From contig SAKE01000027.1 of assembly GCA_004017275.1 (NCBI GenBank), positions 1-62,207 on the forward strand: a stretch of DNA of 62,207 nucleotides. Reading direction: 5' to 3'. Made by a program: the position numbers and the translations under genes. Positions 1-8,576 of this stretch are shown in pieces. This DNA comes from Mesorhizobium sp. (GTDB lineage: Bacteria > Pseudomonadota > Alphaproteobacteria > Rhizobiales > Rhizobiaceae). The notes under the pieces are model-generated. The model saw only the letters and a program-made list of their open reading frames with translations, did not search any database and had not been told where the DNA came from. Each line of letters begins with the position of its first letter. The first letter of the stretch is position 1.

Positions 1-821
1 GCATTGATCTGCGTGCGCAGCGCCAACAGCGCATCGAGCTCGCAGTCGAGCGTCAGGTAGAAATGCGGGATGGTGGTCTTGGCCTCGACCAGGCGGCGCG
101 CAATGGTCTTGCGCATATTGTCATGCGGGACGAGATCGTACGAGCCCTGCTCGAACAGCTTCAGCACCTGATCGTCGGACATTGCCTTCACCGCAGGGGC
201 CGGAGCGCCAGCGGGTGCTGCCTTTGCGGCAGGCGCCGCCTGGGCACCGCCACCGGCAATCGCGGCTTCGACATCGGCCTTCACCACCCGCCCATGCGGA
301 CCGGTGCCAGTCACCGCAGAGACATCGACACCGGCTTCCCTGGCGATGCGGCGCGCGAGCGGCGAGGCGAAGGTGCGTGTTTCACCCTCCCCCTTGTGGG
401 GAGGGTCGGCCGGGGTGGGGGGCGAGACGGAATGCGACGCCGGCGAGACAGCGCCCCCCTCTGTCGACTTCGTCGACATCTCCCCCACAGGTGGGGAGAT
501 TGGCGCCTTGTCCTGCTTGGCCTCGGCTTTCACTGGTGCAGCACCATCGCTGCTTTTCGCGGCAGCGCCCGCATCCTCGCCTTCGGCGGCAAGCACGGCG
601 ATCAGCGCGTTGACCTTGACGCCCTCGGTGCCGGCGGGAACGACGAGCTTTGCAACCGTACCCTCATCGACAGCCTCGACTTCCATCGTCGCCTTGTCGG
701 TCTCGATCTCGGCGATCACATCGCCCGGCGAAACCTTGTCGCCCTCTTTCACGAGCCACTTTGACAGATTGCCCTCTTCCATCGTGGGCGAGAGCGCCGG
801 CATGGTGATGTTGATTGGCAT
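1..821 (-). CDS. pdhC: Pyruvate dehydrogenase E2, dihydrolipoamide acetyltransferase (C-terminus beyond window)
   Basis: E2 core of the pyruvate dehydrogenase complex, passing the acetyl group from lipoate to CoA in the cytoplasm. Starting at the ATG at 821, residues 1-78 are a lipoyl domain with the ETDKATM motif (Lys43 is the lipoylation site). An Ala/Pro linker follows, then a peripheral subunit-binding domain (about residues 149-188, ASPLARRMAREAG...GTGPHGRV), then the start of the catalytic domain (MRKTIARRL). The gene runs off the left edge, so the HxxxDG active site is not visible. Residues about 108-148 do not look like linker: they are the in-frame translation of a GC-rich palindromic repeat (listed separately). 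It lies 18 bases after pdhB in the same operon. Confidence 0.95.
   Translation of the reverse strand, partial: MPINITMPALSPTMEEGNLSKWLVKEGDKVSPGDVIAEIETDKATMEVEAVDEGTVAKLVVPAGTEGVKVNALIAVLAAEGEDAGAAAKSSDGAAPVKAEAKQDKAPISPPVGEMSTKSTEGGAVSPASHSVSPPTPADPPHKGEGETRTFASPLARRIAREAGVDVSAVTGTGPHGRVVKADVEAAIAGGGAQAAPAAKAAPAGAPAPAVKAMSDDQVLKLFEQGSYDLVPHDNMRKTIARRLVEAKTTIPHFYLTLDCELDALLALRTQIN
378..501. repeat. Palindromic repeat element inserted in frame within pdhC
   Basis: Two inverted repeats frame about 120 bp: CCCTCCCC (385-392) pairs with GGGGAGGG (398-405), and ATCTCCCC (478-485) pairs with GGGGAGAT (493-500). GTCGAC occurs twice around 463-477. The layout, with opposing G/C-rich hairpins and a central spacer, resembles the abundant intergenic palindromes of Mesorhizobium-type genomes (recalled, not searched). 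Here it is 3n in phase and read as the peptide ISPPVGEM...PPHKGEGE inside the E2 linker. Confidence 0.7.
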
Positions 822-839
822 TTTGTCCTCCCGCCCGGT

Positions 840-2237
<1,398 letters not shown>

Positions 2238-2252
2238 GTCCTTGCCCTCCCG

Positions 2253-3290
2253 TTACAATACGATATCGGTCCAGAGCTCGGACGGATCCGGCTCCGCGTC
2301 GTTCTGGGCAAATTCGGCCGCGTCCGCAACGATGTCGCGGACCTCCTTGTCGATCGTCTTCAATTCGTCTTCGGTCGCCCACTTCTTCTCGATCAGCCGC
2401 GTCTTGACCTGCTCGATCGGATCATGGTCCGAGCGCATCTTCTGCACTTCTTCCTTGGAGCGGTATTTCGCCGGATCGGACATCGAGTGGCCGCGATAGC
2501 GGTAGGTCTGCATTTCGAGAATGATCGGTCCGTTGCCGGCGCGGCACCATTCGGTCGCCTGGTCGCCGGCCGCCTTGACGGCGCGCACGTCCATGCCGTC
2601 GACCTGGATGCCGGGAATCTTGAACGAGGCGCCCCGGTGCGAAAAATTGGTTTCCGCCGAGGAGCGCGAGACCGAGGTGCCCATGGCATAGCGGTTGTTC
2701 TCGATGATGTAGATCACCGGCAGCTTCCACAGCGAGGCCATGTTGAAGCTTTCATAGACCTGGCCCTGGTTGGCGGCGCCGTCGCCGAAATAGGTCAGCG
2801 AGACATTGTTGTTGTCGCGGTAGCGATTGGCGAAGGCGAGACCAGTACCAAGAGACACCTGCGCGCCGACGATGCCGTGGCCGCCGTAAAAGTGCTTCTC
2901 CTTGGAGAACATGTGCATGGAGCCGCCCTTGCCCCGTGACAGGCCGCCACGACGTCCGGTCAACTCAGCCATGACGCCGCGCGGCGAAAGCTCCATCGCC
3001 AGCATGTGGCCGTGATCACGATAGGCGGTGATCATCTGATCGCCGTCGATCAGCGCCATTTTCATGCCGGTGACGACCGCTTCCTGGCCGATATAGAGGT
3101 GGCAGAAGCCGCCGATGAAACCCATGCCGTAAAGCTGGCCGGCCTTTTCCTCGAAGCGGCGGATAAGCAGCATGTGCCGGTAGGCGGCGAGCTCTTCGTC
3201 CTTGGTGAATTCGGCAGGCTTGGGTGCGGAAAGCCCCGATTTGCCGTCGGATTTGGATTTGGCAGGCGCTTTTCTGGCGGCGGTGGCCAT
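2253..3290 (-). CDS. pdhA: Pyruvate dehydrogenase E1 component, alpha subunit
   Basis: Alpha chain of heterotetrameric E1 (345 aa), decarboxylating pyruvate with ThDP. After a Lys/Ala-rich N-terminus the catalytic fold begins at about residue 32 (LAAYRHMLLIRRFEEKAGQLY). Visible motifs are GGFCHLYIGQEA, GGSMHMF, GHGIVGAQVSLGTG and the ThDP/Mg motif GDGAANQGQVYESFN...IIENN. The loop YRGHSMSDPAKYRSKEEV corresponds to the phosphorylation loop of mitochondrial homologues. It is the first gene of the pdh operon; a ~190-bp gap separates it from the divIC-like gene upstream, where a promoter is expected, though I could not assign one. Confidence 0.97.
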   Translation of the reverse strand: MATAARKAPAKSKSDGKSGLSAPKPAEFTKDEELAAYRHMLLIRRFEEKAGQLYGMGFIGGFCHLYIGQEAVVTGMKMALIDGDQMITAYRDHGHMLAMELSPRGVMAELTGRRGGLSRGKGGSMHMFSKEKHFYGGHGIVGAQVSLGTGLAFANRYRDNNNVSLTYFGDGAANQGQVYESFNMASLWKLPVIYIIENNRYAMGTSVSRSSAETNFSHRGASFKIPGIQVDGMDVRAVKAAGDQATEWCRAGNGPIILEMQTYRYRGHSMSDPAKYRSKEEVQKMRSDHDPIEQVKTRLIEKKWATEDELKTIDKEVRDIVADAAEFAQNDAEPDPSELWTDIVL

Positions 3291-3484
3291 GCATCACTCC
3301 CTGTTGGCGTCTCTTTGTGGACATTAGAGCAAGATGAAATCTGCTCTGGGGAGATCAGCTCCTCCCCACCGATTTCCGGGAGGCTAACACGCGTCAAAGC
3401 GTTGCGCCATGCCGAATTTGCATAGCTGGCATGCGCCTAAGCGATTAAAATCATTGAAAATATTGGCGATTAACTGAATATCGG

Positions 3485-3808
3485 TTACTTCGCTGAGGCC
3501 GGCAGCATGATGGTGATCTCGTCAGGCTGGGACAGATTGAGCGCCTTGCGCGCCTGCTCGTCGAGCATGTCCTTCTCGATCGACCCTTCATGCATCAGCC
3601 GAACGCGCCGTTCGAGCTCCATCCGGCGCGCCTTGATCGCGTCGAGCTGACCTTGCAGTGCAACCGTCTCGGCTTCCAGCTGATATTTCGAATTGATGCC
3701 GAATTCGCCATGATAGGCGTGAAAGCCGAAATAGGCGAGGAACGCCACGCAGAGCGAGGGGATGATCAGCCGGCCGGTGTTTCTCTGCTTGTGCTGACGC
3801 GTCCACAT
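3485..3808 (-). CDS. Septum formation initiator family protein (DivIC/FtsB-like)
   Basis: A 107-residue bitopic membrane protein with a short basic cytoplasmic N-terminus (TRQHKQRNTGR), one transmembrane helix at about residues 14-32 (LIIPSLCVAFLAYFGFHAY), then a coiled coil (about 40-75: LEAETVALQGQLDAIKARRMELERRV) and a conserved tail (DMLDEQARKALNLSQPDEITIML). This is the architecture of DivIC/FtsB, which joins FtsL and FtsQ in the divisome. A divIC gene next to pdhA, between eno and the pdh operon, is typical of Rhizobiales. The start ATG at 3808 gives a normal family length. Confidence 0.88.
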   Translation of the reverse strand: MWTRQHKQRNTGRLIIPSLCVAFLAYFGFHAYHGEFGINSKYQLEAETVALQGQLDAIKARRMELERRVRLMHEGSIEKDMLDEQARKALNLSQPDEITIMLPASAK

Positions 3809-3992
3809 GATCCAAATCCTCGCGGCCGCGAACTCGTGCGGCTCCCATCTTTTCGCCCGATTGTGCTTAACGGACGGTTACGGACCATGGGATTTGGCGA
3901 GCGGGACATGACCTGACCCGGCAAGTTGCGTCCGGCCGTCGGTTTTTCTTCCCATTCCTTTGCGGGCGCGTGGCTTGCATGCGGGAAAGCGG

Positions 3993-4031
3993 TTGACCTT
4001 CTGCTGAAATGACATATGCATACGCTATGCA
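3993..4031 (+). promoter_or_regulatory. Candidate promoter and autoregulatory operator of the MarR gene
   Basis: TTGACC (3993-3998), a 16-base spacer and TATGCA (4015-4020) resemble a sigma-70 promoter. Six bases further is position 4027, the A of the likely start codon. The perfect inverted repeat TGCATA-CGC-TATGCA (4017-4031) overlaps the -10 box and the start codon, as expected for MarR autorepression. No Shine-Dalgarno is visible before 4027, so the transcript may be leaderless. Confidence 0.45.
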
Positions 4032-4545
4032 ATTATTGGACGCCAACAAACTCGGCGCGCTCGGCGCCATGATTCGCGACAGGACGGGAGCCTCGTTGCG
4101 AGAGCTTTCACCAAGTGCTGCGGCGGTGCTGTCGATGCTGCACTTCAAACCGGGGTTGACGACGACGGAACTCGCCGAGGTCGTCGGCGTCAGCCAACCG
4201 ACAGCCGTGCGTTTGATCGACGGCCTCGAACGGCAGGCGCTGATAGTGCGTGGCAACCCGGAGGGTCGCGTCACTCCGCTGACGCTGACGGTGGCTGGCC
4301 ACGCACAGGTAAGGGAAATGCAAGCTCTTCGGCTCGCCGCGCTCGACGAATTGCTGTCTGCGCTGCGGCCGGACAAGCGGCGGTCCTTTGTTTCCATGCT
4401 GGACGAGATCCTTGCCGGCGCGACGACTTCCCGCGCTTTCGCGAGAACAACGTGTCGCCTCTGCGAGCATGATCTTTGCGGGCATGAGATTTGCCCGATC
4501 GGCTGCCGCGCGGCTGAGATCGAGAGAGAGGAGAGCGAGCGATGA
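4027..4545 (+). CDS. MarR family transcriptional regulator with C-terminal Cys cluster
   Basis: A winged-helix DNA-binding protein of 172 aa. The MarR core runs from about residue 20 to 125: LSPSAAAVLSMLHFKPGLTT, the recognition helix VVGVSQPTAVRLIDGLERQ and a wing (GRVTPLTLTVAGH). The C-terminus (residues 143-160) has five cysteines spaced C-x2-C-x4-C-x4-C-x3-C with two His, which could bind a metal or sense oxidation; similar Cys tails occur in some other MarR proteins. An upstream in-frame ATG at 4009 would add MTYAYA, but promoter geometry favours 4027. The stop overlaps the next gene's start (ATGA, 4542-4545), implying translational coupling. The ligand is unknown. Confidence 0.85.
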   Translation: MQLLDANKLGALGAMIRDRTGASLRELSPSAAAVLSMLHFKPGLTTTELAEVVGVSQPTAVRLIDGLERQALIVRGNPEGRVTPLTLTVAGHAQVREMQALRLAALDELLSALRPDKRRSFVSMLDEILAGATTSRAFARTTCRLCEHDLCGHEICPIGCRAAEIEREESER

Positions 4546-5138
4546 TCGTTTCTTATGCGGGGCATTCACCTGCGATCGACACCGATGCTTGGGTCGCCCC
4601 GGATGCCACGGTATGTGGCAATGTCGTCATTGGCGCTGGCAGCCGGGTCATGCACGGCGCCCGCCTTGTGGCGGAGGCTGGCGGCTCGATCCGCGTTGGC
4701 CGCGACTGTATCGTGTTGGAAAATGCGGTGATCCGGGCCACAGCAAGCCATCCTTGCACCATGGGGAATCATTGCCTTGTAGGCCCCAACAGCCACGTGG
4801 TTGGTGCGGAAATCGGCGATGAAGTTTTTATCGCTACAGGTGCGGCGGTGTTCCACGGTGCGCACGTAGGCCGCGGATCGGAAGTCCGCATCAATGGCGT
4901 CGTTCACCTGCGTACCCGCCTCGAACCTGGTACGGTCGTACCGATCGGCTGGATTGCCGTCGGCGATCCGGCCCAGATTCTGCCCCCGGACCAGCATGAG
5001 GCGATCTGGTCTCACCAGAAACCGCTTGATTTCCCAGGCTTCGTCTACGGTGTCGAGCGAGACTCGCCGGATATAATGCGGAAAATCACTGCAAACCTCT
5101 CGGCGTCGCTAGGCGTGCATCGCACGGAAGGCGCTTGA
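4542..5138 (+). CDS. Left-handed beta-helix hexapeptide-repeat protein, gamma-carbonic anhydrase/PaaY-like
   Basis: 198 aa. Imperfect hexapeptide repeats (about residues 15-140: WVAPDATVCGNVVIGAGSRVMHGARLVAE..) predict a trimeric left-handed beta-helix. Family landmarks are a metal-ligand-type region (RATASHPCTMGNHCLVGPNSHVVGAEIGD), FIATGAAVFHGAHVG and VPIGWIAVGDPAQILPP, the last typical of gamma-class carbonic anhydrases and PaaY-type thioesterases. The C-terminal ~50 residues form a helical cap. It is co-transcribed with the MarR gene, which probably controls it. Whether it is a carbonic anhydrase, an acyl-CoA thioesterase or an acetyltransferase-fold protein cannot be decided from sequence. 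Confidence 0.85.
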   Translation: MIVSYAGHSPAIDTDAWVAPDATVCGNVVIGAGSRVMHGARLVAEAGGSIRVGRDCIVLENAVIRATASHPCTMGNHCLVGPNSHVVGAEIGDEVFIATGAAVFHGAHVGRGSEVRINGVVHLRTRLEPGTVVPIGWIAVGDPAQILPPDQHEAIWSHQKPLDFPGFVYGVERDSPDIMRKITANLSASLGVHRTEGA

Positions 5139-5228
5139 GCGCTTCCGCCGCGGCTGAAGCGTTCCAGTTCAAGCTCGGTAGTGCATGTCGCCCAAAGCTT
5201 GCTCAAGGGCCGGGACCGAGGGGGCGCA

Positions 5229-5281
5229 GCGCGTCACACGAGGCCGTGTGACGCGCCTTGGCGGCGGGCGAATGACCCGCC
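5229..5281. repeat. Two tandem inverted repeats between convergent genes
   Basis: A perfect 12-bp inverted repeat (5229-5240 with 5245-5256, arms starting GCGCGTCACACG, loop AGGC) is followed by a 6-bp one (GGCGGG 5263-5268 with CCCGCC 5276-5281). They lie between the ends of the gamma-CA-like gene (+) and eno (-). No U-tract follows either stem, so they may be an intergenic repeat or a factor-dependent termination site rather than a classical terminator. Confidence 0.5.
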
Positions 5282-5311
5282 CCTACACATTCCCTGGAAA
5301 TTTGTCCCGGA

Positions 5312-6586
5312 TCAGCCTTTCACCACCGACTTGCCGGCGTAGCTCGCCTGCTTGCCGAGCTCTTCCTCGATGCGGATCAGCTGGTTGTATTTGGCCATGC
5401 GGTCCGAGCGCGACAGCGAGCCGGTCTTGATCTGTCCGCAATTGGTGGCAACCGCGAGATCGGCGATGGTCGAATCCTCGGTTTCGCCCGAGCGGTGCGA
5501 CATGACGGCGGTGTAGCCGGCCTTGTGCGCGGTCTCGACGGCATCGAGCGTTTCGGTCAGCGAGCCGATCTGGTTGACCTTGACCAGGATCGAATTGGCA
5601 ACGCCCATGCGGATGCCGTCGCGCAGCCGTGCGGTGTTGGTGACGAACAGGTCGTCGCCGACAAGCTGGGTCTTCTTGCCGATCAGGTCGGTCAGATACT
5701 TCCAGCCTTCCCAGTCGTCTTCGGCAAGGCCGTCCTCGATCGAGATGATGGGATAGTCGGCGGCAAGCTTGGCCAGGTATTTGGCTTGCGCCCTGGGGTC
5801 GCGCGTCTTCTTCTCGCCCTCATAGACGTAGTTGCCGTCCTTGAAGAACTCGGTCGCGGCGCAATCGAGGCCGAGCGCGATCTCTTCGCCTGGCTTGAAG
5901 CCTGCCTGCTCGATCGATTCCATGATGAAATCGAGCGCCACCGGCGCGCTTTTCAAATTCGGGGCAAAGCCGCCCTCGTCGCCGACATTGGTGTTGTGGC
6001 CGGCGTCCTTCAGTTTCTTGCGCAGCGTGTGGAAGATTTCGGAACCCCAGCGGACACCTTCGCGCAGCGTCGGCGCGCCGATCGGCATGATCATGAATTC
6101 CTGGAAGTCGATCGGGTTGTCGGCATGCGCGCCGCCATTGATGATGTTCATCATCGGCACCGGCAGGAGATGCGCCTTGGTGCCGCCGACATAACGGTAG
6201 AGCGGCAGGCCGGCAGCTTCGGCTGCTGCCTTGGCCACCGCCAGCGACACGCCGAGAATGGCGTTGGCGCCGAGCCTGCTCTTGTTGGGTGTGCCGTCAA
6301 GCTCGATCATGGTCTGGTCGATGTGGATCTGGTTTTCGGCTTCCATGCCGCCGATCGCCTCGAACAGCTCGCCGTTCACCGCCTCGACAGCCTTGAGCAC
6401 GCCCTTGCCGAGATAGCGGGCGCCGCCGTCGCGCAGTTCGACGGCCTCGTGGGCACCGGTCGAGGCGCCCGACGGCACCGCCGCGCGGCCCATCGAACCG
6501 TCTTCGAGAATGACATCGACCTCGACGGTCGGATTTCCACGGCTGTCCAGGATTTCACGCCCGACAATGTCGATGATGGCGGTCAT
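5312..6586 (-). CDS. eno: Enolase (phosphopyruvate hydratase)
   Basis: Glycolytic enzyme converting 2-phosphoglycerate to phosphoenolpyruvate; 424 aa, the usual bacterial length, from the ATG at 6586 (MTAIIDIVGREILDSRGNP). A longer in-frame extension to 6664 is not enolase-like and is rejected. Motifs seen are GASTGAHEAVELRDG, NIINGGAHADNPIDFQEFM, GDEGGFAPNL, ISIEDGLAEDDWEGW, VGDDLFVTN, the enolase signature ILVKVNQIGSLTET and SHRSGETEDSTIADLAVA with catalytic Lys/His residues. In related genomes eno directly precedes divIC-pdhABC; here a MarR/gamma-CA pair on the other strand intervenes. Confidence 0.98.
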   Translation of the reverse strand: MTAIIDIVGREILDSRGNPTVEVDVILEDGSMGRAAVPSGASTGAHEAVELRDGGARYLGKGVLKAVEAVNGELFEAIGGMEAENQIHIDQTMIELDGTPNKSRLGANAILGVSLAVAKAAAEAAGLPLYRYVGGTKAHLLPVPMMNIINGGAHADNPIDFQEFMIMPIGAPTLREGVRWGSEIFHTLRKKLKDAGHNTNVGDEGGFAPNLKSAPVALDFIMESIEQAGFKPGEEIALGLDCAATEFFKDGNYVYEGEKKTRDPRAQAKYLAKLAADYPIISIEDGLAEDDWEGWKYLTDLIGKKTQLVGDDLFVTNTARLRDGIRMGVANSILVKVNQIGSLTETLDAVETAHKAGYTAVMSHRSGETEDSTIADLAVATNCGQIKTGSLSRSDRMAKYNQLIRIEEELGKQASYAGKSVVKG

Positions 6587-6790
6587 TGCGATGTCCCCGA
6601 TTGATCTGAAGAATGCCGCACGTCTTAGCCAAAGTGCCGCAAAAGGCAATCGGCCGGCTCGCAATTATTGCCGCGGCGTCAGCCCTGAACGATTCACGAA
6701 GCGCAAATCGCTGTCATCATAAGTCATGTACGGCAGACCGGCTTGCGGTTATGGTGCGGGTGCGCGGGGCGAAACAGGAGGAGTTTCGCC

Positions 6791-6916
6791 ATGTCCCAGT
6801 TGAGCGGTATCGTGAGTTTGTTCCTGATTGCGGCGGCCTTTCTGACGTCGTGCGACAATCAACAGTCGCCGCCCAAGGCTACGGCGCCCCTGTCGGCGCT
6901 GCATATCGGCCAATAG
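6791..6916 (+). CDS. Small putative lipoprotein (41 aa)
   Basis: ATG at 6791 lies six bases after a strong Shine-Dalgarno (AGGAGGAG, 6777-6784). The product has a hydrophobic signal (GIVSLFLIAAAFL) ending in a lipobox L-T-S-C, so the mature lipoprotein would have only ~20 residues (CDNQQSPPK...). It reads to TAG at 6914-6916 and is followed 16 bases later by an intrinsic terminator (6933-6962), making a complete small transcription unit. I do not recognise the family; many such tiny Pro-rich lipoproteins are unannotated. The real evidence is the RBS, lipobox and terminator arrangement. Confidence 0.7.
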   Translation: MSQLSGIVSLFLIAAAFLTSCDNQQSPPKATAPLSALHIGQ

Positions 6917-6932
6917 GCACCGTATTGAATCC

Positions 6933-6962
6933 AAAAGGCCCCGTCTCTCGACGGGGCCTTTT
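6933..6962. terminator. Bidirectional intrinsic terminator
   Basis: A 13-bp perfect stem (6933-6945 with 6950-6962, core GGCCCCGTC/GACGGGGCC) has a TCTC loop, A4 on the left and T4 on the right. It can end the small lipoprotein transcript (+) and the PRC-barrel transcript (-). Confidence 0.85.
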
Positions 6963-6975
6963 GCTTGCGCAGGCG

Positions 6976-7341
6976 TCAATGCCAGTAAGGCGCGACTTTG
7001 TAATAGTCATAGGACGCGTCGCGCGCCATCTCGCCATCCGCGCCGGTCAGTTCGTTGATCGAATAGGCGGGTGCGGCCTTGAGCTGTTCCTTGGAGAACG
7101 GTACGACATAGCCGCCCATGTCCTCATCATAGTCGAGACTTGCCCACGGAATGGCGTGATATTTTTCGCTGATTCCGAGGAAGCCGCCGAAACCGATCAC
7201 CGCGAACATGATACCATTCGACGTCTTGTCGAGCATGACGTCCTCGATGCTGCCGATGCTCTTGCCTTCGGCATTATAGACCGAAGTGCCGATGACTCGC
7301 GAAGCGGCAATGGCTTGGGTGTGGCCTGTCTGGGTTGTCAT
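6976..7341 (-). CDS. PRC-barrel domain-containing protein
   Basis: 121 aa from ATG 7341 (MTTQTGHTQAI); a GAGGAG Shine-Dalgarno just before this codon favours it over the upstream in-frame ATG at 7356. It carries one PRC-barrel: residues ~15-90 with the family pattern ASRVIGTSVYNAEGKSIGSIEDVMLDK...AVIGFGGFLGISEKYHAIPWASL. Such small cytoplasmic PRC-barrel proteins are abundant in rhizobia and often stress-linked; their molecular role is not established. It neighbours dodecin and the small lipoprotein. Confidence 0.9.
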   Translation of the reverse strand: MTTQTGHTQAIAASRVIGTSVYNAEGKSIGSIEDVMLDKTSNGIMFAVIGFGGFLGISEKYHAIPWASLDYDEDMGGYVVPFSKEQLKAAPAYSINELTGADGEMARDASYDYYKVAPYWH

Positions 7342-7416
7342 GATTTTGCTCCTCATTGTCGTTGAACCATGCTTGACAATGAGGGGCGCGGGCGAAAGTT
7401 CCCGACTTTTTCGCCG

Positions 7417-7620
7417 TCATTCCGCGAGGATGAAGGTGACCTTCATATTGACGCGATAGGCAGCGATCTTGCCGTCCTCGACGACGATCTTCTGGTCCTG
7501 GACCCAGGCGCCTTCGACGTTCTTCAGGGTTTTCGATGCGCGCGCAATCCCCTGTTCGATGGCGTCCTGAAAGCTCTCCTTCGATGACGAGGTGATTTCG
7601 GTGACGCGGGCGACGGACAT
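7417..7620 (-). CDS. Dodecin family flavin-binding protein
   Basis: 67 aa, the exact size of dodecins, which assemble as dodecamers that store or sequester flavins. The sequence has the family layout: VARVTEITSSSKESFQDAIEQGIARASKTLKNVEGAWVQ, with the flavin-stacking Trp at residue 39, then DQKIVVEDGKIAAYRVNMKVTFIL. A strong AGGAGG precedes the ATG at 7620. It lies between kdsA and the PRC-barrel gene on the same strand. Confidence 0.93.
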   Translation of the reverse strand: MSVARVTEITSSSKESFQDAIEQGIARASKTLKNVEGAWVQDQKIVVEDGKIAAYRVNMKVTFILAE

Positions 7621-7715
7621 GGCTTCCTCCTGCCAAAACGCTCATTTGCAGGGCAAGCGTACAGCCGGCCTATGCCTTCCACAAGCGCTTGCAGTCGCGA
7701 GAGTATGCGTCGGGC

Positions 7716-8576
7716 TTAGAGGCCCTTGGCGATACGGTCGAATGCCATCAGCCGCTCGAGGAGCGCAGGCATGTCCCTCAGCGGCAGCATGTTCGGGCCA
7801 TCGGAAGAGGTCGAATTGTCCGGATCCTGGTGGGTTTCGATGAATACGCCGGCGACGCCGACAGCGACAGCGGCGCGGGCCAGCGTCTCGACGAAGCGGC
7901 GCTCGCCACCCGAGGACCCGCCCTGCCCGCCTGGCTGCTGCACCGAATGCGTGGCATCGAAGATCACCGGCGCGCCGATCTCGGCCATGACCGGCAGAGC
8001 CCGCATATCGGATACCAGCGTGTTGTAGCCAAAGGACGCGCCGCGCTCGGTGGTCAGCACATTGGCGTTGCCGGATCCGGTGATTTTGGCGACGACGTTC
8101 TTCATGTCCCAGGGGGCGAGGAACTGACCTTTCTTGACATTGATAACCTTGCCGGTTTTCGCCGCGGCGACCAGCATGTCGGTCTGGCGCGACAGGAAAG
8201 CCGGAATTTGCAGGACATCGACATGCGGCGCGACGATCGCGCACTGTTCCTCGGTGTGGACGTCGGTCAGCACGGGGAGCGAAAATTCCTTGCGCAGTTC
8301 ATCGAAGACGGGAAGTGCCGCTTCCATGCCGGCGCCGCGCGTTGCCGACAGCGAGGTGCGGTTGGCCTTGTCGTAGCTGGTCTTGTAGACGAGGCCTATG
8401 CCGAGCTTGCCGGTCAGTTCCTTCAGCGCGCCGGCCATGTCGAAGGCGTGCTGGCGCGATTCAAACTGGCACGGGCCAGCGATCAGGGACAAAGCCGCAT
8501 GGTTGTCGAAGACGACATTGCCGACGGTTACCGACGAATTGGGCGCCATCGAATTGGACGCTTGCGGCTTGCTCAT
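7716..8576 (-). CDS. kdsA: 3-deoxy-8-phosphooctulonate synthase (KDO-8-phosphate synthase)
   Basis: Condenses arabinose-5-phosphate and PEP to KDO-8-P, the first committed step of the lipopolysaccharide inner core. 286 aa. Recognised by LIAGPCQFESRQHAFDMAGAL, YKTSYDKANRTSLSATRGAG, DVHTEEQCAIVAPHVDVLQIPAFLSRQTD, NVKKGQFLAPWDMKNV, TERGASFGYNTLVSDMRALP, FDATHSVQQPGG and VFIETHQDPDNSTSDGPN-like C-terminal sequence. The start codon overlaps the stop of the upstream VOC gene (ATGA, 8573-8576). In many alphaproteobacteria kdsA lies near eno, as here. Confidence 0.97.
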   Translation of the reverse strand: MSKPQASNSMAPNSSVTVGNVVFDNHAALSLIAGPCQFESRQHAFDMAGALKELTGKLGIGLVYKTSYDKANRTSLSATRGAGMEAALPVFDELRKEFSLPVLTDVHTEEQCAIVAPHVDVLQIPAFLSRQTDMLVAAAKTGKVINVKKGQFLAPWDMKNVVAKITGSGNANVLTTERGASFGYNTLVSDMRALPVMAEIGAPVIFDATHSVQQPGGQGGSSGGERRFVETLARAAVAVGVAGVFIETHQDPDNSTSSDGPNMLPLRDMPALLERLMAFDRIAKGL

